Below, in pieces: positions 18,515 to 27,409 of a DNA stretch of 64,000 nt. Made by a program: the position numbers and the translations under genes. Each line of letters begins with the position of its first letter. Positions within the stretch are counted from its first letter, which is position 1. The DNA comes from an uncultured Opitutaceae bacterium (GTDB lineage Bacteria; Verrucomicrobiota; Verrucomicrobiia; Opitutales; Opitutaceae). Below the pieces are notes generated by a model. That model was not told the DNA's origin. It made no database searches and saw only the letters and a program-made list of their open reading frames with translations. The stretch covers positions 1 to 64,000 of the forward strand of contig CALAOT010000117.1 of assembly GCA_937889545.1 (NCBI GenBank), written 5' to 3'.

Positions 18515-19231
18515 TCAGTCCGGCTTGCGGCCCGTCGCCGCGATCAGCTCGTTCGGCAGGTCGTGCACGCGCACGTCGGCGAATCCGGCCTTCCTCAGGT
18601 AGACGCCCAGCTCCTCGCGGGACGACGACATGCTCAGGTGGGCCGGGCGGCGCTCGAGGGGGTAGCGCGCGCTCTCCATAAAGACGTTCCAGCCGTGGTC
18701 CGAATCGAGCGAGAAGTTGTCGAAGTAGCACCGGCCGCCCGGGCGCAGGACGCGGAAGGCCTCCTCCACGTAGCGGAAGCGGTCCCACTCGAAGAGGTGC
18801 ATGAAGACGATCGTGCAGTACACCAGGTCGAAGGCGTCCCCCGGGAACTCCTGGAGGCCCACGGTGGCCAGCTCGACGAGCGTCGTGTTGGGGCGGTCCC
18901 TGAGCCGCGCGGCGGCGTGCCCGAGCATCCCGCCGGAGATGTCGGCCCCGAACCAGTGCAGGCACTCCTGGCTGAGGGGCTTGCCGACGCGGCCGATGCC
19001 GCAGCCGATCTCGAGGACGATGTCGTTCGGCCCGATGCCGACGGCGGGGCGGAGCATGTCGATGAACCCGCGCGCGGTGAGGTCGAGGGTCGCCTCGTCG
19101 GTGTGGCCCGCTACGGAGAGCCATGCCAGGTCCAGGTCCGTCGCCTGCCGGTCCCAGACCTTCTTGTACGAGGAGCGGTCCCCGAGCGAGGAGGCTGCGG
19201 CCTGCCAGCGCGCCTGGGCGTCGGAGCTCAT
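18515..19231 (-). CDS. Class I SAM-dependent methyltransferase, 238 aa
   Basis: Rossmann-fold methyltransferase with motif I VLEIGCGIGRVGKPL, then HWFGADISGGMLGHA (acidic residue of strand 2), and FDLVYCTIVFMHLFEWDRF followed by FRVLRPGGRCYFDNFSL. The C-terminal GFADVRVHDLPNELI closes the fold. The start is ATG 19231, which overlaps the stop of the coiled-coil gene by 4 nt. A longer reading frame exists upstream but lies inside that gene. It is the last gene of a coupled trio with the coiled-coil protein and the 1315-residue glycosyltransferase, and probably methylates the sugar or chain they make. Confidence 0.8.
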   Translation of the reverse strand: MSSDAQARWQAAASSLGDRSSYKKVWDRQATDLDLAWLSVAGHTDEATLDLTARGFIDMLRPAVGIGPNDIVLEIGCGIGRVGKPLSQECLHWFGADISGGMLGHAAARLRDRPNTTLVELATVGLQEFPGDAFDLVYCTIVFMHLFEWDRFRYVEEAFRVLRPGGRCYFDNFSLDSDHGWNVFMESARYPLERRPAHLSMSSSREELGVYLRKAGFADVRVHDLPNELIAATGRKPD

Positions 19232-19947
19232 GCGCGGCTCGGCTCGCACCAGATCGAGGTCCTCATGATCCAGAGCCACCCGGCCCCCTCGACCTGCGCC
19301 TCGAGGCTGAGCGAGTGCCGGCCCGGGGGCGTCTCAAACGTGATCTCGAAGCCGGGGAGCGGGTTCGCCGCCTGGGGTCCGAACCTCGCGATCACCTCGG
19401 GCTCCTCGAGCCCATGGCGGCCATTGAAGATGCGCCCGCCCAGGTTGACCCGGACCGCGGTTACGGCCCGCCCGTCCTGGGGCCACGCCCAGCCCCGCAG
19501 CGTGAATCGCGAGTCCCGGTATATCCGGAAAGGCGAGGTGTGCAGGTAGTAGTTGAAGACGCCGGGCTCGGCGGGGGCGCGCTCCACGGGGGCCGCGGGA
19601 GGCTGCGCCTCGAACCTGCGCCCGATTGCGCGAAGCGGCGCAAGGAGCCTCCAGGACCAGGATCGCCTGATCCGCCCGAGCTCCGCCTCCAGGGCCGCGG
19701 CCTTCTCCCCCTCGGCCTCGAGCATGCGGGTCAGCTCCTCCAGGTCCGCGAATGACTCCTGCTCGCGCTTGACGAGCGCGGCCCGTTCCTCGCGCAGGAC
19801 GTGGAGGTACGTGTTGCGCTCGCCGCGGTCGAGGAACTCGTGGACCATCTTCGCGCGAAACTCCGCCTCGCGCCGCTTCACGGCCTCGAGTTCGGCCTGG
19901 AGGGCGGCGATGCGCGGGCTGGGGTCGTCCGGGGCTGGGGTGTTCAT
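19228..19947 (-). CDS. Coiled-coil protein with glycosyltransferase-stalk-like beta domain, 239 aa
   Basis: No enzyme domain. Residues about 15-100 are strongly coiled-coil (heptad-rich IAALQAELEAVKRREAE, then FADLEELTRMLEAEGEKAA). A basic linker carries SWSWRLLAPLRAIGRRFE, and residues 125-239 form a beta domain beginning FNYYLHTSPFRIYRDSRF with LRGWAWPQDGRAV. Both the 'SWxLxAPLR' linker and the beta domain recur in the 1315-residue glycosyltransferase just upstream, so this looks like that protein's stalk without catalytic domains. Such proteins can act as chain-length rulers or scaffolds. Overlaps with both neighbours (ATGA) suggest one complex. Function is inferred only. Confidence 0.6.
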   Translation of the reverse strand: MNTPAPDDPSPRIAALQAELEAVKRREAEFRAKMVHEFLDRGERNTYLHVLREERAALVKREQESFADLEELTRMLEAEGEKAAALEAELGRIRRSWSWRLLAPLRAIGRRFEAQPPAAPVERAPAEPGVFNYYLHTSPFRIYRDSRFTLRGWAWPQDGRAVTAVRVNLGGRIFNGRHGLEEPEVIARFGPQAANPLPGFEITFETPPGRHSLSLEAQVEGAGWLWIMRTSIWCEPSRA

Positions 19948-22900
19948 GGGAGGTGGGCCGCCCACGACTTCGGCGCGCGGGAGAGGTACGCCGGCGAGAA
20001 GTCCTCCCCGACGAGCGTGAGGTTGGGGTTGTAGGCGGGGTCGGCCATGAGGAGCGCTCCCCAGGTGTTCATCATGTAGTCGATCTCGGCCTGGAAGCGC
20101 GCCTTCTTTTCAGCGGTGTCCTCCACGCCGCGCGTGGCCGACTCGTGGTGGTAGAACTCCGCGTACGGCGTCCAGACGTTGCGGTAGCCCGCGTGGATCA
20201 GCTTGCAGCAGAGGTCGACGTCGTTGAAGGCGATCTGCAGGTCCCTCTCGTTGAAGCCGCCGACCTCCAGGAACCGGTCCTTGCGGATGACGAGGCACGC
20301 CCCCGTGACCGCGCTGTAGTTCTGGACGAGGCGCAGCCGGTTCATCTGGCCCTGGTCGCCCCGGGGGAACTCCTTAAACGGGTGCCCGGCGACGCCGCCC
20401 AGGCCCAGGATGACCCCGGCGTGCTGCACGGTGTTGAGCGGGTAGTAGAGCATGGCGCCGACGGCCCCGATCCCGGGGAGGGCGGCGTGGCTCACCATCT
20501 CGGCGAGCCAGCCCGGCGCGATCGCCTCCACGTCGTTGTTGAGGAACCCGATGACCTCGCCGTGTGCCTCGCGCACGGCGCGGTTGTTGAGCGCCGAGTA
20601 GTTGAAGGGCTCGGGGAAGGGCAGGACGCGCAGCCGCGGGTCGGCGCCCCGGCCGATTTCCTTGAGGTAGGCCATCGTCTCCGGGTCGTCCGACTGGTTG
20701 TCGACGATGATGATCTCCAGGTTGGGGTAATCGGTCGCGGTCAGGATGCTCGCGACCGCCTGGCGCAGGAGCTTTAGCCCATTGCGGGTCGGGATGATGA
20801 GCGAGACGAGCGGCGCCGGCGACGGGAGCGGATACTTCACCCGCCAGTGGTCGCCCGGCACCGGCAGCAGCTCCACGGTCTCGCCCATGCGCCTGAAATG
20901 GTCCTCGAGGGCCATGCGGGCCGCCTCGATGGGGTAGGTCTTCTCGGCTAGCTGGAGCGCGGTCGAGCCCGGGGCGGCCCTCCAGTGGTACAGCAGCTTC
21001 GGGATGTGCCGGATGGCGGAGGCCGGGATCTTCTCGACTGCGCGAAGGACCAAGTCCCAGTCCTGGCTCCCCTCGTAGCCCTTCCTGAATCCCCCCAGGG
21101 AGCGGATGAGGTCGGCCCGGTAGACCGAGAGGTGGGAGGTGTAGTTCTGGCCGTGGTTCAGCTCGGGATTCCAGTCGGGCTTGAAATACGGGTCGAACCG
21201 GCGGTCCTCCATGTCGACCTTGTCCTCGTCCGTGTAGATCAGCTGGGCGTCCGGGTGCGCGTCGATCTCGGCCGCGACCTCGTACAGCGCCATCGGCGAG
21301 AGCACGTCGTCGTGGTCGAAGAACGCGACGAATTCCCCGGCCGCGAGGCCGAGCGCGGTGTTCGTCGCCTCGCAGATGTGGCCGTTCTCCTGCCGGTAGG
21401 CCACCTTGATCCGCGGGTTCTTCGATGCAAGGCCCTCCAGGGCCGCGCGCACGTGGGGCTCGGTCGAGGCGTCGTCGGCCACGCAGAGCTCCCAGTTCGG
21501 GTAGACCTGGTCCTCTACGGACTGGACGGCCTTGGCGAGGAGGGCCTCCGGCGTGTTGTACACCGGCATCACGACGGAGATCAGGGGCCGCGACCGGAAG
21601 GCCTCGATGTGCCTGCGGATGGCCGGCAGGTCTTCGTCCCCGAGGGTCTCGTGCTGCTGGCACCATTTCTCGTACTCGCTCGTTTCCGCGGGGTCGCCGG
21701 CCTTTCCGACGTGCACCATCGTCTGGAAGAGGGGGTTCCAGCGGTCCCCGTGCCGGACCTCGATGACGAGCGGGTGGTCGCCCAGGTGCGTGCGGACGTC
21801 GAGCTTGATGCCGCAGTACTCGGCCTGCTTCATCCCGGTCGAGGCGAGGACGTCGAGGCGCTTCGACCCGTAGATCCCCTCGACCGTCTGGCCCGCGAAA
21901 TGGGCCCGGATGCCCAGGATCGGGACCGCGGAATTCTCATAGCACCAGCCGAGGATGAGGAGCTTGTTCGAGGCGGTGCTCCACGTCCTCGGGTGGTCGA
22001 TGTTGAAGGTGTAGTGGTAGGCCGGCGGCGCGGCCCCGGCCTGCGGGGCGCCCGGGGCGGGCGGAGGGGAAGCCTTCGGCTCCTCCTGCTTCGCGGGCGC
22101 CGGGGCGGGCTGGGGCTTCGACTTGAGCCGCCGGATGAATCTCTCGACGTCCCGCATCGGCGCGGCGAGCTTCCAGGAGGCGGACCGGAAGATTGCCTTC
22201 AGGCGCTCCTCGCGCGCCTTGAGCTCCGCGTCCATCTCAAGGATCCGGGCGACGAGCCTCGTGTGCTCGGCGGACGCCGCGGCGCCGGCGGCTGCCGCCG
22301 CGGCGACTTCGGCGGCGGCCCTCTCGGTCTGGGTGCGGGCGACCTTCTCGATTCCGATTATCCGGGCCTCCAGGTTCTGTATATGCCGGTCGGATAATTT
22401 CTTGTGAAGCTTCAGGTGGCGGTCCTGCGATTCGATCTTTTCCTCGAGGTTGCGCGCATGCTGGTTCGTCAGGTCCCTCTGCAACTCCAGGTGGCGCACC
22501 TTCTCCTCCAGGCGCAGCCGCACGCGGTCCCTCTCCTCCGTCGCGCGCGATCCCCTCTCGTCCTCAATCCTCACGATGGCGGCCAGGTCGGCCGCGAGCG
22601 CCGGCAGATCATCCGCTCGGCCGCCGCCCCCGATGCCGGGCTGAAGCGCCTCGGCCAGTTCGCTGATCGCGGCGGTGAGGTCGGACCCGCGCGAGTTCCG
22701 GATGATCTCCCAGCACGGCCGCGGCGGCCTCGCAACGACCTCGTCGTAGGTCTTGAGCAGGGCCGCCGTGTTGGCGGCCAGGTCGAAATGCTTCCGCGCG
22801 AACGCGGCGCCGTTCTTTCCGAGGCTCGCCCCGAGGGAGGCGTCCTTGAATATCCGCTCGCAGCAGTCAGCGATGTCGTCGGGGGTTCCGCTTGACAGGA

Positions 22901-23891
22901 ATAGGGCCTCGACCCCGTCGCGCATCCCGAGCGCGACATTTGTCGGGGGAAGCACGACCGGCCGGCCCGACGCCAGGAACTCGGGCAGCTTGGAAGGAAG
23001 CCGGTAGTCGTTGAAGGGCCCGGGCCTGCCCGGCTGGACGAGCGCGTCGGCGAGGACGAGCAGCTTCGGGAGCCTTGCCTTCGCGATGAAGCCCAGGTCC
23101 AGCACGTGGGCCTTGAGGTCGGGCGAGAGGCCCTCGAGGAATTCCGGCCTGTTGAAACCCGTGCGGACAAGCCGGGTCGGGATCCCCCTCTGGTTGAGGA
23201 GCCTGATGGCCACGTACAGCTCCCGCATCTCCGGCTCGTTCGCGAAGGTGTTGCTTCCCGTGAAGACGATGAGCTTCTCGTTCTCCGGGAGCCCGAGCTC
23301 CCTGCGCAGCCCCGGGTCCGCGCCGTGGGGCCTGAGGTAGTCCGGGTCCACGCCCGGCTGGAGCACGGAGCAGGGCACGGTGGGGGGGACGAGTTCCTTC
23401 AGGCGGCCGACGATCACGGTCGCGGCGTCCGCCAGCCGCAGGAAGGTCCTGTGGCGCACCGGGTGGGGGAGGCTTTCGGACACGATCGAATCGAGCTCCT
23501 CAAACCCCATCGACCGGAGCTCGCCGATCGAACGCCGGGCATATCCCGAAATCAGGTTCTCCTCGTTGTCCTCGAGGTGGACGATCAGCCTGGCCGCCCG
23601 CCTGGCCGCCTTCTGGTAGGCGACGACGAACTTGCGGACGCACTCCCGGGGCGTCCAGGCGTGGATCACGTCCGCCGTGCCGCGGTCGGGGAAGATCGCC
23701 GGCTGCTCTAGGGCCTCCTCGTAGATCGCGGCGATGAAGACCGGATTTTGCGTCGCCGAGAGGGTGTCCTTCCCGAAGGGCACGGCCACGACGCAGGCGT
23801 GGCCCCGCGCGCACAGCGTGTTCGCGAAACCGCCAATGTGGTTCAGGCTATTGGTGGTGAAATCGCCGTAGTTTACGAAAAGGATGTTCAC
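19944..23891 (-). CDS. Triple-domain glycosyltransferase: GT4-like, coiled coil, stalk domain, two GT2 domains, 1315 aa
   Basis: A very large cytoplasmic multienzyme. Residues 1-400 form a GT-B/GT4-like unit (start NILFVNYGDFTTNSLNHIG; donor half with DYRLPSKLPEFLASGRPVV). Residues about 437-580 are coiled-coil, ending in SASWKLAAPMRD. Residues about 620-730 are a beta 'stalk' domain (HYTFNIDHPRTW). Two GT2 units follow: SVVMPVYNTPEALL with YTDEDKVDMED (about 770-990), then VSLIIPTRNGLKLL with FLNNDVEAIAPGWL (about 1030-1290). The layout suggests a polymerase that adds two or three residues per cycle, with length set by the coiled coil. GTG 23891 is the start. It is coupled to the coiled-coil gene downstream. 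Confidence 0.82.
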   Translation of the reverse strand: MNILFVNYGDFTTNSLNHIGGFANTLCARGHACVVAVPFGKDTLSATQNPVFIAAIYEEALEQPAIFPDRGTADVIHAWTPRECVRKFVVAYQKAARRAARLIVHLEDNEENLISGYARRSIGELRSMGFEELDSIVSESLPHPVRHRTFLRLADAATVIVGRLKELVPPTVPCSVLQPGVDPDYLRPHGADPGLRRELGLPENEKLIVFTGSNTFANEPEMRELYVAIRLLNQRGIPTRLVRTGFNRPEFLEGLSPDLKAHVLDLGFIAKARLPKLLVLADALVQPGRPGPFNDYRLPSKLPEFLASGRPVVLPPTNVALGMRDGVEALFLSSGTPDDIADCCERIFKDASLGASLGKNGAAFARKHFDLAANTAALLKTYDEVVARPPRPCWEIIRNSRGSDLTAAISELAEALQPGIGGGGRADDLPALAADLAAIVRIEDERGSRATEERDRVRLRLEEKVRHLELQRDLTNQHARNLEEKIESQDRHLKLHKKLSDRHIQNLEARIIGIEKVARTQTERAAAEVAAAAAAGAAASAEHTRLVARILEMDAELKAREERLKAIFRSASWKLAAPMRDVERFIRRLKSKPQPAPAPAKQEEPKASPPPAPGAPQAGAAPPAYHYTFNIDHPRTWSTASNKLLILGWCYENSAVPILGIRAHFAGQTVEGIYGSKRLDVLASTGMKQAEYCGIKLDVRTHLGDHPLVIEVRHGDRWNPLFQTMVHVGKAGDPAETSEYEKWCQQHETLGDEDLPAIRRHIEAFRSRPLISVVMPVYNTPEALLAKAVQSVEDQVYPNWELCVADDASTEPHVRAALEGLASKNPRIKVAYRQENGHICEATNTALGLAAGEFVAFFDHDDVLSPMALYEVAAEIDAHPDAQLIYTDEDKVDMEDRRFDPYFKPDWNPELNHGQNYTSHLSVYRADLIRSLGGFRKGYEGSQDWDLVLRAVEKIPASAIRHIPKLLYHWRAAPGSTALQLAEKTYPIEAARMALEDHFRRMGETVELLPVPGDHWRVKYPLPSPAPLVSLIIPTRNGLKLLRQAVASILTATDYPNLEIIIVDNQSDDPETMAYLKEIGRGADPRLRVLPFPEPFNYSALNNRAVREAHGEVIGFLNNDVEAIAPGWLAEMVSHAALPGIGAVGAMLYYPLNTVQHAGVILGLGGVAGHPFKEFPRGDQGQMNRLRLVQNYSAVTGACLVIRKDRFLEVGGFNERDLQIAFNDVDLCCKLIHAGYRNVWTPYAEFYHHESATRGVEDTAEKKARFQAEIDYMMNTWGALLMADPAYNPNLTLVGEDFSPAYLSRAPKSWAAHLP

Positions 23892-23916
23892 CGGGGTTAC
23901 GGGCGCGGCGCCCGAT

Positions 23917-25350
23917 CTAGTAGGGCTTCACGGTGCTCGCGGCGTCGCTCACGGTGGTCGATTCGGCCTCCGGCAGGTTGTCGAATCCGCCTGCGAACTT
24001 GAAGACCACCGCGTCCCAAGGCGTCGCGCCGCGCTGCGACCGGTTGGGGGACAGGCTCCAGTCCATGATCGCCGTGGCGAGGATGCACGGGTCCGAGATG
24101 GGCAGCTCGGCGAAAGTGCTTTCCCGGACCACGAGACGGACCTGCGTTGAGTCCATCCGGCCGATGAATTCCGAGAGGCCCGCCTGGTCGGCATCGGCGG
24201 CGCCGCGCGCGGCAAGCTCCTTGCGCCCCCGCTCCGCCTCATCCATCCGGCCCGCCTCCGCATAGAGTTCGATGGCCTTGAGCGCGCAGGCGCGCCTGTC
24301 CTTCCCCGCCAGGTTCTCTTCGCGCGCATACGACCCCGCCTCGTCCAGCCGCCCCGCGTCCGCAAGGTAGCGCAGGTAGGCGAGGTGGGCGTCGATTGCG
24401 GCGCCGGTCCCGGGCCGGGCACCCATGGCCGCGCTGTACACGGCGAGGAGTGGAGCGGCCGCCTCCGGCCTGCCGGGAAGGAGCTGGGCGGCGACCGCGG
24501 CAACGTCATCCCTCACGGCTGTCCGCTGAACGCCGAAGTGGACGTCCGGTATCGAGTCGGCAAAGGAGAGGTGGAGCATCTCCTTGCGGTGGATCAGGAC
24601 CGCGCGCTCCACGACGGCGCGCAGGGCTGAGATCCGGACGGCGTCCTCGGGATGATCGGCCACGAATTGGTACAGCTCGGAGCGCGGCTTTCCAAGCAGC
24701 ACCTGGGCCTCGGCCATGATGGGATAGAAGCCCACCGCTGCCGTCTCCTCGGGGGTCGCCACGTGGACCATGTCCTCGGCGATCTTCTTCTGGTCATAAT
24801 AGGCCGCCACGCGGAAGATGGTGCGCAGGAGAAGGGGCTTGTGCTCCTCCAGGACCGGGAAGCGCATGACCTCGCCCCAGCGCTGCCGCCGCGCCATGGC
24901 CTCCAGGATGCCCGACAGGGCCTCCTCCCGGATCGGATCCTTCCTCTTCGCGTCGAGACCGTAGAGGAAGATGGCGCAGTTGACGTCGTCGAACGCTCCG
25001 AGGCGCTTGCGCTCGAGGTTGGAGAGGACGCGCTCCTTGAAGTAGTCCAGCTGGTAGGGCCCGATCCTCAGGTCCCCCCGCACCAGCGCCCGGGCGGTCG
25101 GAGAATCCGCGTAGACCCGGCGCACCCGGTCGACGTTGGCCTGGGCGTGCTTCCAGTAGAATTGAAGGTAGGCGTACGAATAGCGCCCTTCCGCCATGGT
25201 CGTCACATAGTCATTGGCCCCTGCATAAAGCCTTGCGGCCTCGGCATTTCCGGCCGCAGCCGACGAGCCGTCCAGGTTGGCGGCCCCAAGGGGCGCCAGG
25301 ACGGCCAGCGCGGGGACTGCGAGACTCAACAGGCGTATCCGATTGGGCAT
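23917..25350 (-). CDS. Secreted helical-repeat protein, 477 aa
   Basis: Not recognised. An N-terminal signal peptide (MPNRIRLLSLAVPALAVLAP, cleavage probably after LGAA) is followed by an almost entirely helical protein with TPR/HEAT-like periodicity. Examples are ARLYAGANDYVTTMAEGRYS, YLADAGRLDEAGSYAREE and IELYAEAGRMDEAERGRKE. The last 60 residues are less helical and contain one Cys in ISDPCILATAIMDW. The start is ATG 25350, just after a terminator hairpin, so it may have its own promoter. Periplasmic TPR proteins in such clusters often scaffold assembly complexes, but that role is not shown here. Confidence 0.55.
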   Translation of the reverse strand: MPNRIRLLSLAVPALAVLAPLGAANLDGSSAAAGNAEAARLYAGANDYVTTMAEGRYSYAYLQFYWKHAQANVDRVRRVYADSPTARALVRGDLRIGPYQLDYFKERVLSNLERKRLGAFDDVNCAIFLYGLDAKRKDPIREEALSGILEAMARRQRWGEVMRFPVLEEHKPLLLRTIFRVAAYYDQKKIAEDMVHVATPEETAAVGFYPIMAEAQVLLGKPRSELYQFVADHPEDAVRISALRAVVERAVLIHRKEMLHLSFADSIPDVHFGVQRTAVRDDVAAVAAQLLPGRPEAAAPLLAVYSAAMGARPGTGAAIDAHLAYLRYLADAGRLDEAGSYAREENLAGKDRRACALKAIELYAEAGRMDEAERGRKELAARGAADADQAGLSEFIGRMDSTQVRLVVRESTFAELPISDPCILATAIMDWSLSPNRSQRGATPWDAVVFKFAGGFDNLPEAESTTVSDAASTVKPY

Positions 25351-25360
25351 AAAGGAAACA

Positions 25361-25390
25361 GGCGGACTCCCAGAATTGGAGGAGTCCGCC
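25361..25390 (-). terminator. Rho-independent-like terminator of the heptose operon
   Basis: A perfect 10-bp stem (GGCGGACTCC and GGAGTCCGCC) with a 10-nt loop, followed on the minus strand by TGTTTCCTTT. It lies 27 nt after the transaldolase stop and directly before the next gene's start, so it separates the heptose operon from the secreted protein gene. Confidence 0.65.
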
Positions 25391-25417
25391 CGTGAGGTAA
25401 ATGACGAAGTGGGCGCG

Positions 25418-26137
25418 TCAGAGCTTGTATCCGCACTCCGCCGCGTCCTTTGCAAACATCCTGACCGTGTCGAGCGAAAGCTCGGTCAGGTCCATTGCGA
25501 GCAGCTTTGCGGCCTTTGCCAGGATGTCGTGGGGGACGGTGATGATGTCGCATCCGCATTCCTGCGCGTGAAAGATGTTGAGGACCTCGCGGGTGCTGGC
25601 CCAGAGGAGCTCTGCCTTGTCATGGCCCTCGAGGAGCGCCCCGCACGCGCGCATGAGCGGGACGGGATCCACGCCGGTGTCTGCGATCCGGCCCGCGAAG
25701 ACGGAGACGACGGAGGGAACGGCGGGGTTCAGGGCCTCGGCCACCCCCGCCACCTGCCTCAGCGTGAGGATGGCCGTGATGTTCAGCTTTACGCCCTGTT
25801 TGGCGAGCTCCCGGACGAGGGGAAGAGAGGACTCGCCGCGCGAGTTCGTGATCGGGATCTTCGTGTAGACGTTGTCGCCGAGCGCGGAGATCTTGAGCGC
25901 CTGGCGCTTCATGTCGGCGAAGTCGTCCGTGAAGACCTCTAGGGAGATGGGCTTTGCCTTGACCGTCTGGAGGATGTCCTTGGCAAACGCCTCGTAGTCC
26001 TTGATCCCGGCCTTCTTCATGAGGCTCGGGTTCGTGGTCAGTCCCTTGATGTAGGGCTTGGCGTAGAGGTCGAGGATGCCGGCCTTGTCGGCTCCGTCGG
26101 CATAGAGGTGTATTTTGAGATCGCTGAGGGACTTCAT
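25418..26137 (-). CDS. Transaldolase / fructose-6-phosphate aldolase-like (TalC type), 239 aa
   Basis: A cytoplasmic class I aldolase with a TIM-barrel fold. The Schiff-base Lys is in VYTKIPITNSRG. TNPSLMKKAGIKDYEAF at the N-terminus and SVFAGRIADTGVDP are family marks, and the length of about 240 fits the short TalC/FSA branch. Transaldolases interconvert sedoheptulose 7-phosphate with fructose 6-phosphate and erythrose 4-phosphate. It is the last gene of an operon that turns sedoheptulose 7-phosphate into GDP-heptose, so it may supply that precursor. That link is inference. ATG 26137; a hairpin terminator follows. Confidence 0.8.
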   Translation of the reverse strand: MKSLSDLKIHLYADGADKAGILDLYAKPYIKGLTTNPSLMKKAGIKDYEAFAKDILQTVKAKPISLEVFTDDFADMKRQALKISALGDNVYTKIPITNSRGESSLPLVRELAKQGVKLNITAILTLRQVAGVAEALNPAVPSVVSVFAGRIADTGVDPVPLMRACGALLEGHDKAELLWASTREVLNIFHAQECGCDIITVPHDILAKAAKLLAMDLTELSLDTVRMFAKDAAECGYKL

Positions 26138-26188
26138 GGTTTTTTGTGCCCCCGAATTGAGGTCACGGCCGGGAATCGGGCAAGTAGA

Positions 26189-26749
26189 TTAGACATCCGA
26201 CTTGCCTCGACCCGCTATCCCGAGAATCAGGGATGCCGCCTCGGGGAAGGTGCCCACGGTGTAGTCGGGCGCGGAGTTGAATTTCTCGGAATACCGGAAA
26301 TCGATGAACACCGTCCTCACGCCTGCGCGCTTGCCGCAATCCACGTCTCGCCAGCGGTCGCCGACCATCCAGGAGCGCGACAGGTCGATTCCAAGGGCCT
26401 TCGCGGCGTCCAGGATCATGCCCGGCTCGGGCTTGCGCCGGAGAGATGCCTCGCCGCGGCCGGAATCGTAGCACGCCTCCACACGGTCGATCTCCGGGAC
26501 GAGCTTGCGCAGGCGCGCATGCATAGCGTCGACGACCGCCTCGGAGATCGTGCCCCGGCCGACATCGGGCTGGTTCGTGACGACCACGAGCAGGAAGCCG
26601 GCCGCCTTGAGCGCGCGGCAGGCCTCGGGGACCCCCTCAAAGAGGCGGAACTCCTCGAGGGAGGCGGCCGCGAACGGCCTTCCGTCCCGGAGCACCTGGA
26701 CGTTCAGGGTTCCGTCCCGGTCCAGAAAGACTGCCGGCCGAAGCGCCAT
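26189..26749 (-). CDS. gmhB: HAD phosphatase, GmhB-like (heptose 1,7-bisphosphate 7-phosphatase), 186 aa
   Basis: A HAD-family phosphatase: motif I is FLDRDGTLN (nucleophile and acid Asp), motif II is VVTNQPDVGRG (Thr), and motifs III/IV are RRKPEPGMI and WMVGDRWRDVDCG. This matches GmhB, which removes the 7-phosphate of D-glycero-D-manno-heptose 1,7-bisphosphate. One oddity: the Cys/His zinc loop of classical GmhB (CxH...CxC before RKP) is replaced by CYDSGRGEASL, which keeps one Cys. It lies 4 nt after the GmhA-like gene. Function in heptose synthesis is strongly supported by context. Confidence 0.82.
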   Translation of the reverse strand: MALRPAVFLDRDGTLNVQVLRDGRPFAAASLEEFRLFEGVPEACRALKAAGFLLVVVTNQPDVGRGTISEAVVDAMHARLRKLVPEIDRVEACYDSGRGEASLRRKPEPGMILDAAKALGIDLSRSWMVGDRWRDVDCGKRAGVRTVFIDFRYSEKFNSAPDYTVGTFPEAASLILGIAGRGKSDV

Positions 26750-26753
26750 CCTG

Positions 26754-27359
26754 CTAGGTCTTGGCCGTCACCGACTCCCATTTGGTCTGGTTCACCTTGA
26801 GGTCGGGATGCGAGACGAACAGGTGCCAGATGACCGCCTGGAACGCCTCGCTGTGGGGCGTGACGTTGTTGGGGTTAACGGTCGGCACGATGACGCAGGC
26901 GTCGGCTACCTTGGCCGTGTAGCCCCCGTCCTTGCCGATGATCCCGATGATCTTCGCGCCGACCTGCTTCGCCAGCTGCATGGCGGCGACCAGGTTGGGC
27001 GAGACGTTCTTCTCCAGGTTCCCGCCCCCGACCGACAGGATGAACAGGCAGTCCTTGCTGCTCAGCCTGCTGGTGCGCAGCCAATCGACGAAGACGCTGG
27101 CCCAGCCGTCGTCGTTCGTGCGCGCCGTCAGCTCCGATACGTTGTCGGTCGGGGCGTACGTCTCGATCCCCGTGATCTTCCGAAAGTCGTTCACCGCGTG
27201 GGACGCGTTGGCCGCGCTGCCCCCGACGCCCAGCATGAACAGCCGGCCCCCGTGCTCCCTGACGGCGCGCAGTTCGGCGACGCATTTCTCGCAGTCCGCC
27301 GGGTTGAGCTTGGCCACGATTTCGGCCGTTTCCTTGAGGTGTTGTGCGGAGTATGACAT
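26754..27359 (-). CDS. gmhA: SIS-domain sugar isomerase, GmhA-like, 201 aa
   Basis: A sugar isomerase (SIS) fold protein. It has FMLGVGGSAANASHAVNDF for phosphosugar binding, LFILSVGGGNLEKNVSPNL in place of the usual SGNS, and NVTPHSEAFQAVIWHLFVSH, which supplies the late Glu and His residues. The family member GmhA converts sedoheptulose 7-phosphate to D-glycero-D-manno-heptose 7-phosphate. The replacement of the typical SxSGNSxN loop by SVGGGNL suggests a divergent active site, as seen in GDP-heptose branch enzymes. ATG 27359; 4 nt before gmhB. Confidence 0.78.
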   Translation of the reverse strand: MSYSAQHLKETAEIVAKLNPADCEKCVAELRAVREHGGRLFMLGVGGSAANASHAVNDFRKITGIETYAPTDNVSELTARTNDDGWASVFVDWLRTSRLSSKDCLFILSVGGGNLEKNVSPNLVAAMQLAKQVGAKIIGIIGKDGGYTAKVADACVIVPTVNPNNVTPHSEAFQAVIWHLFVSHPDLKVNQTKWESVTAKT

Positions 27360-27409
27360 GGGATTCAGAATGCAAGGGGCCGCTTCGAATGCGAGGCGGC
27401 AATGAATCT

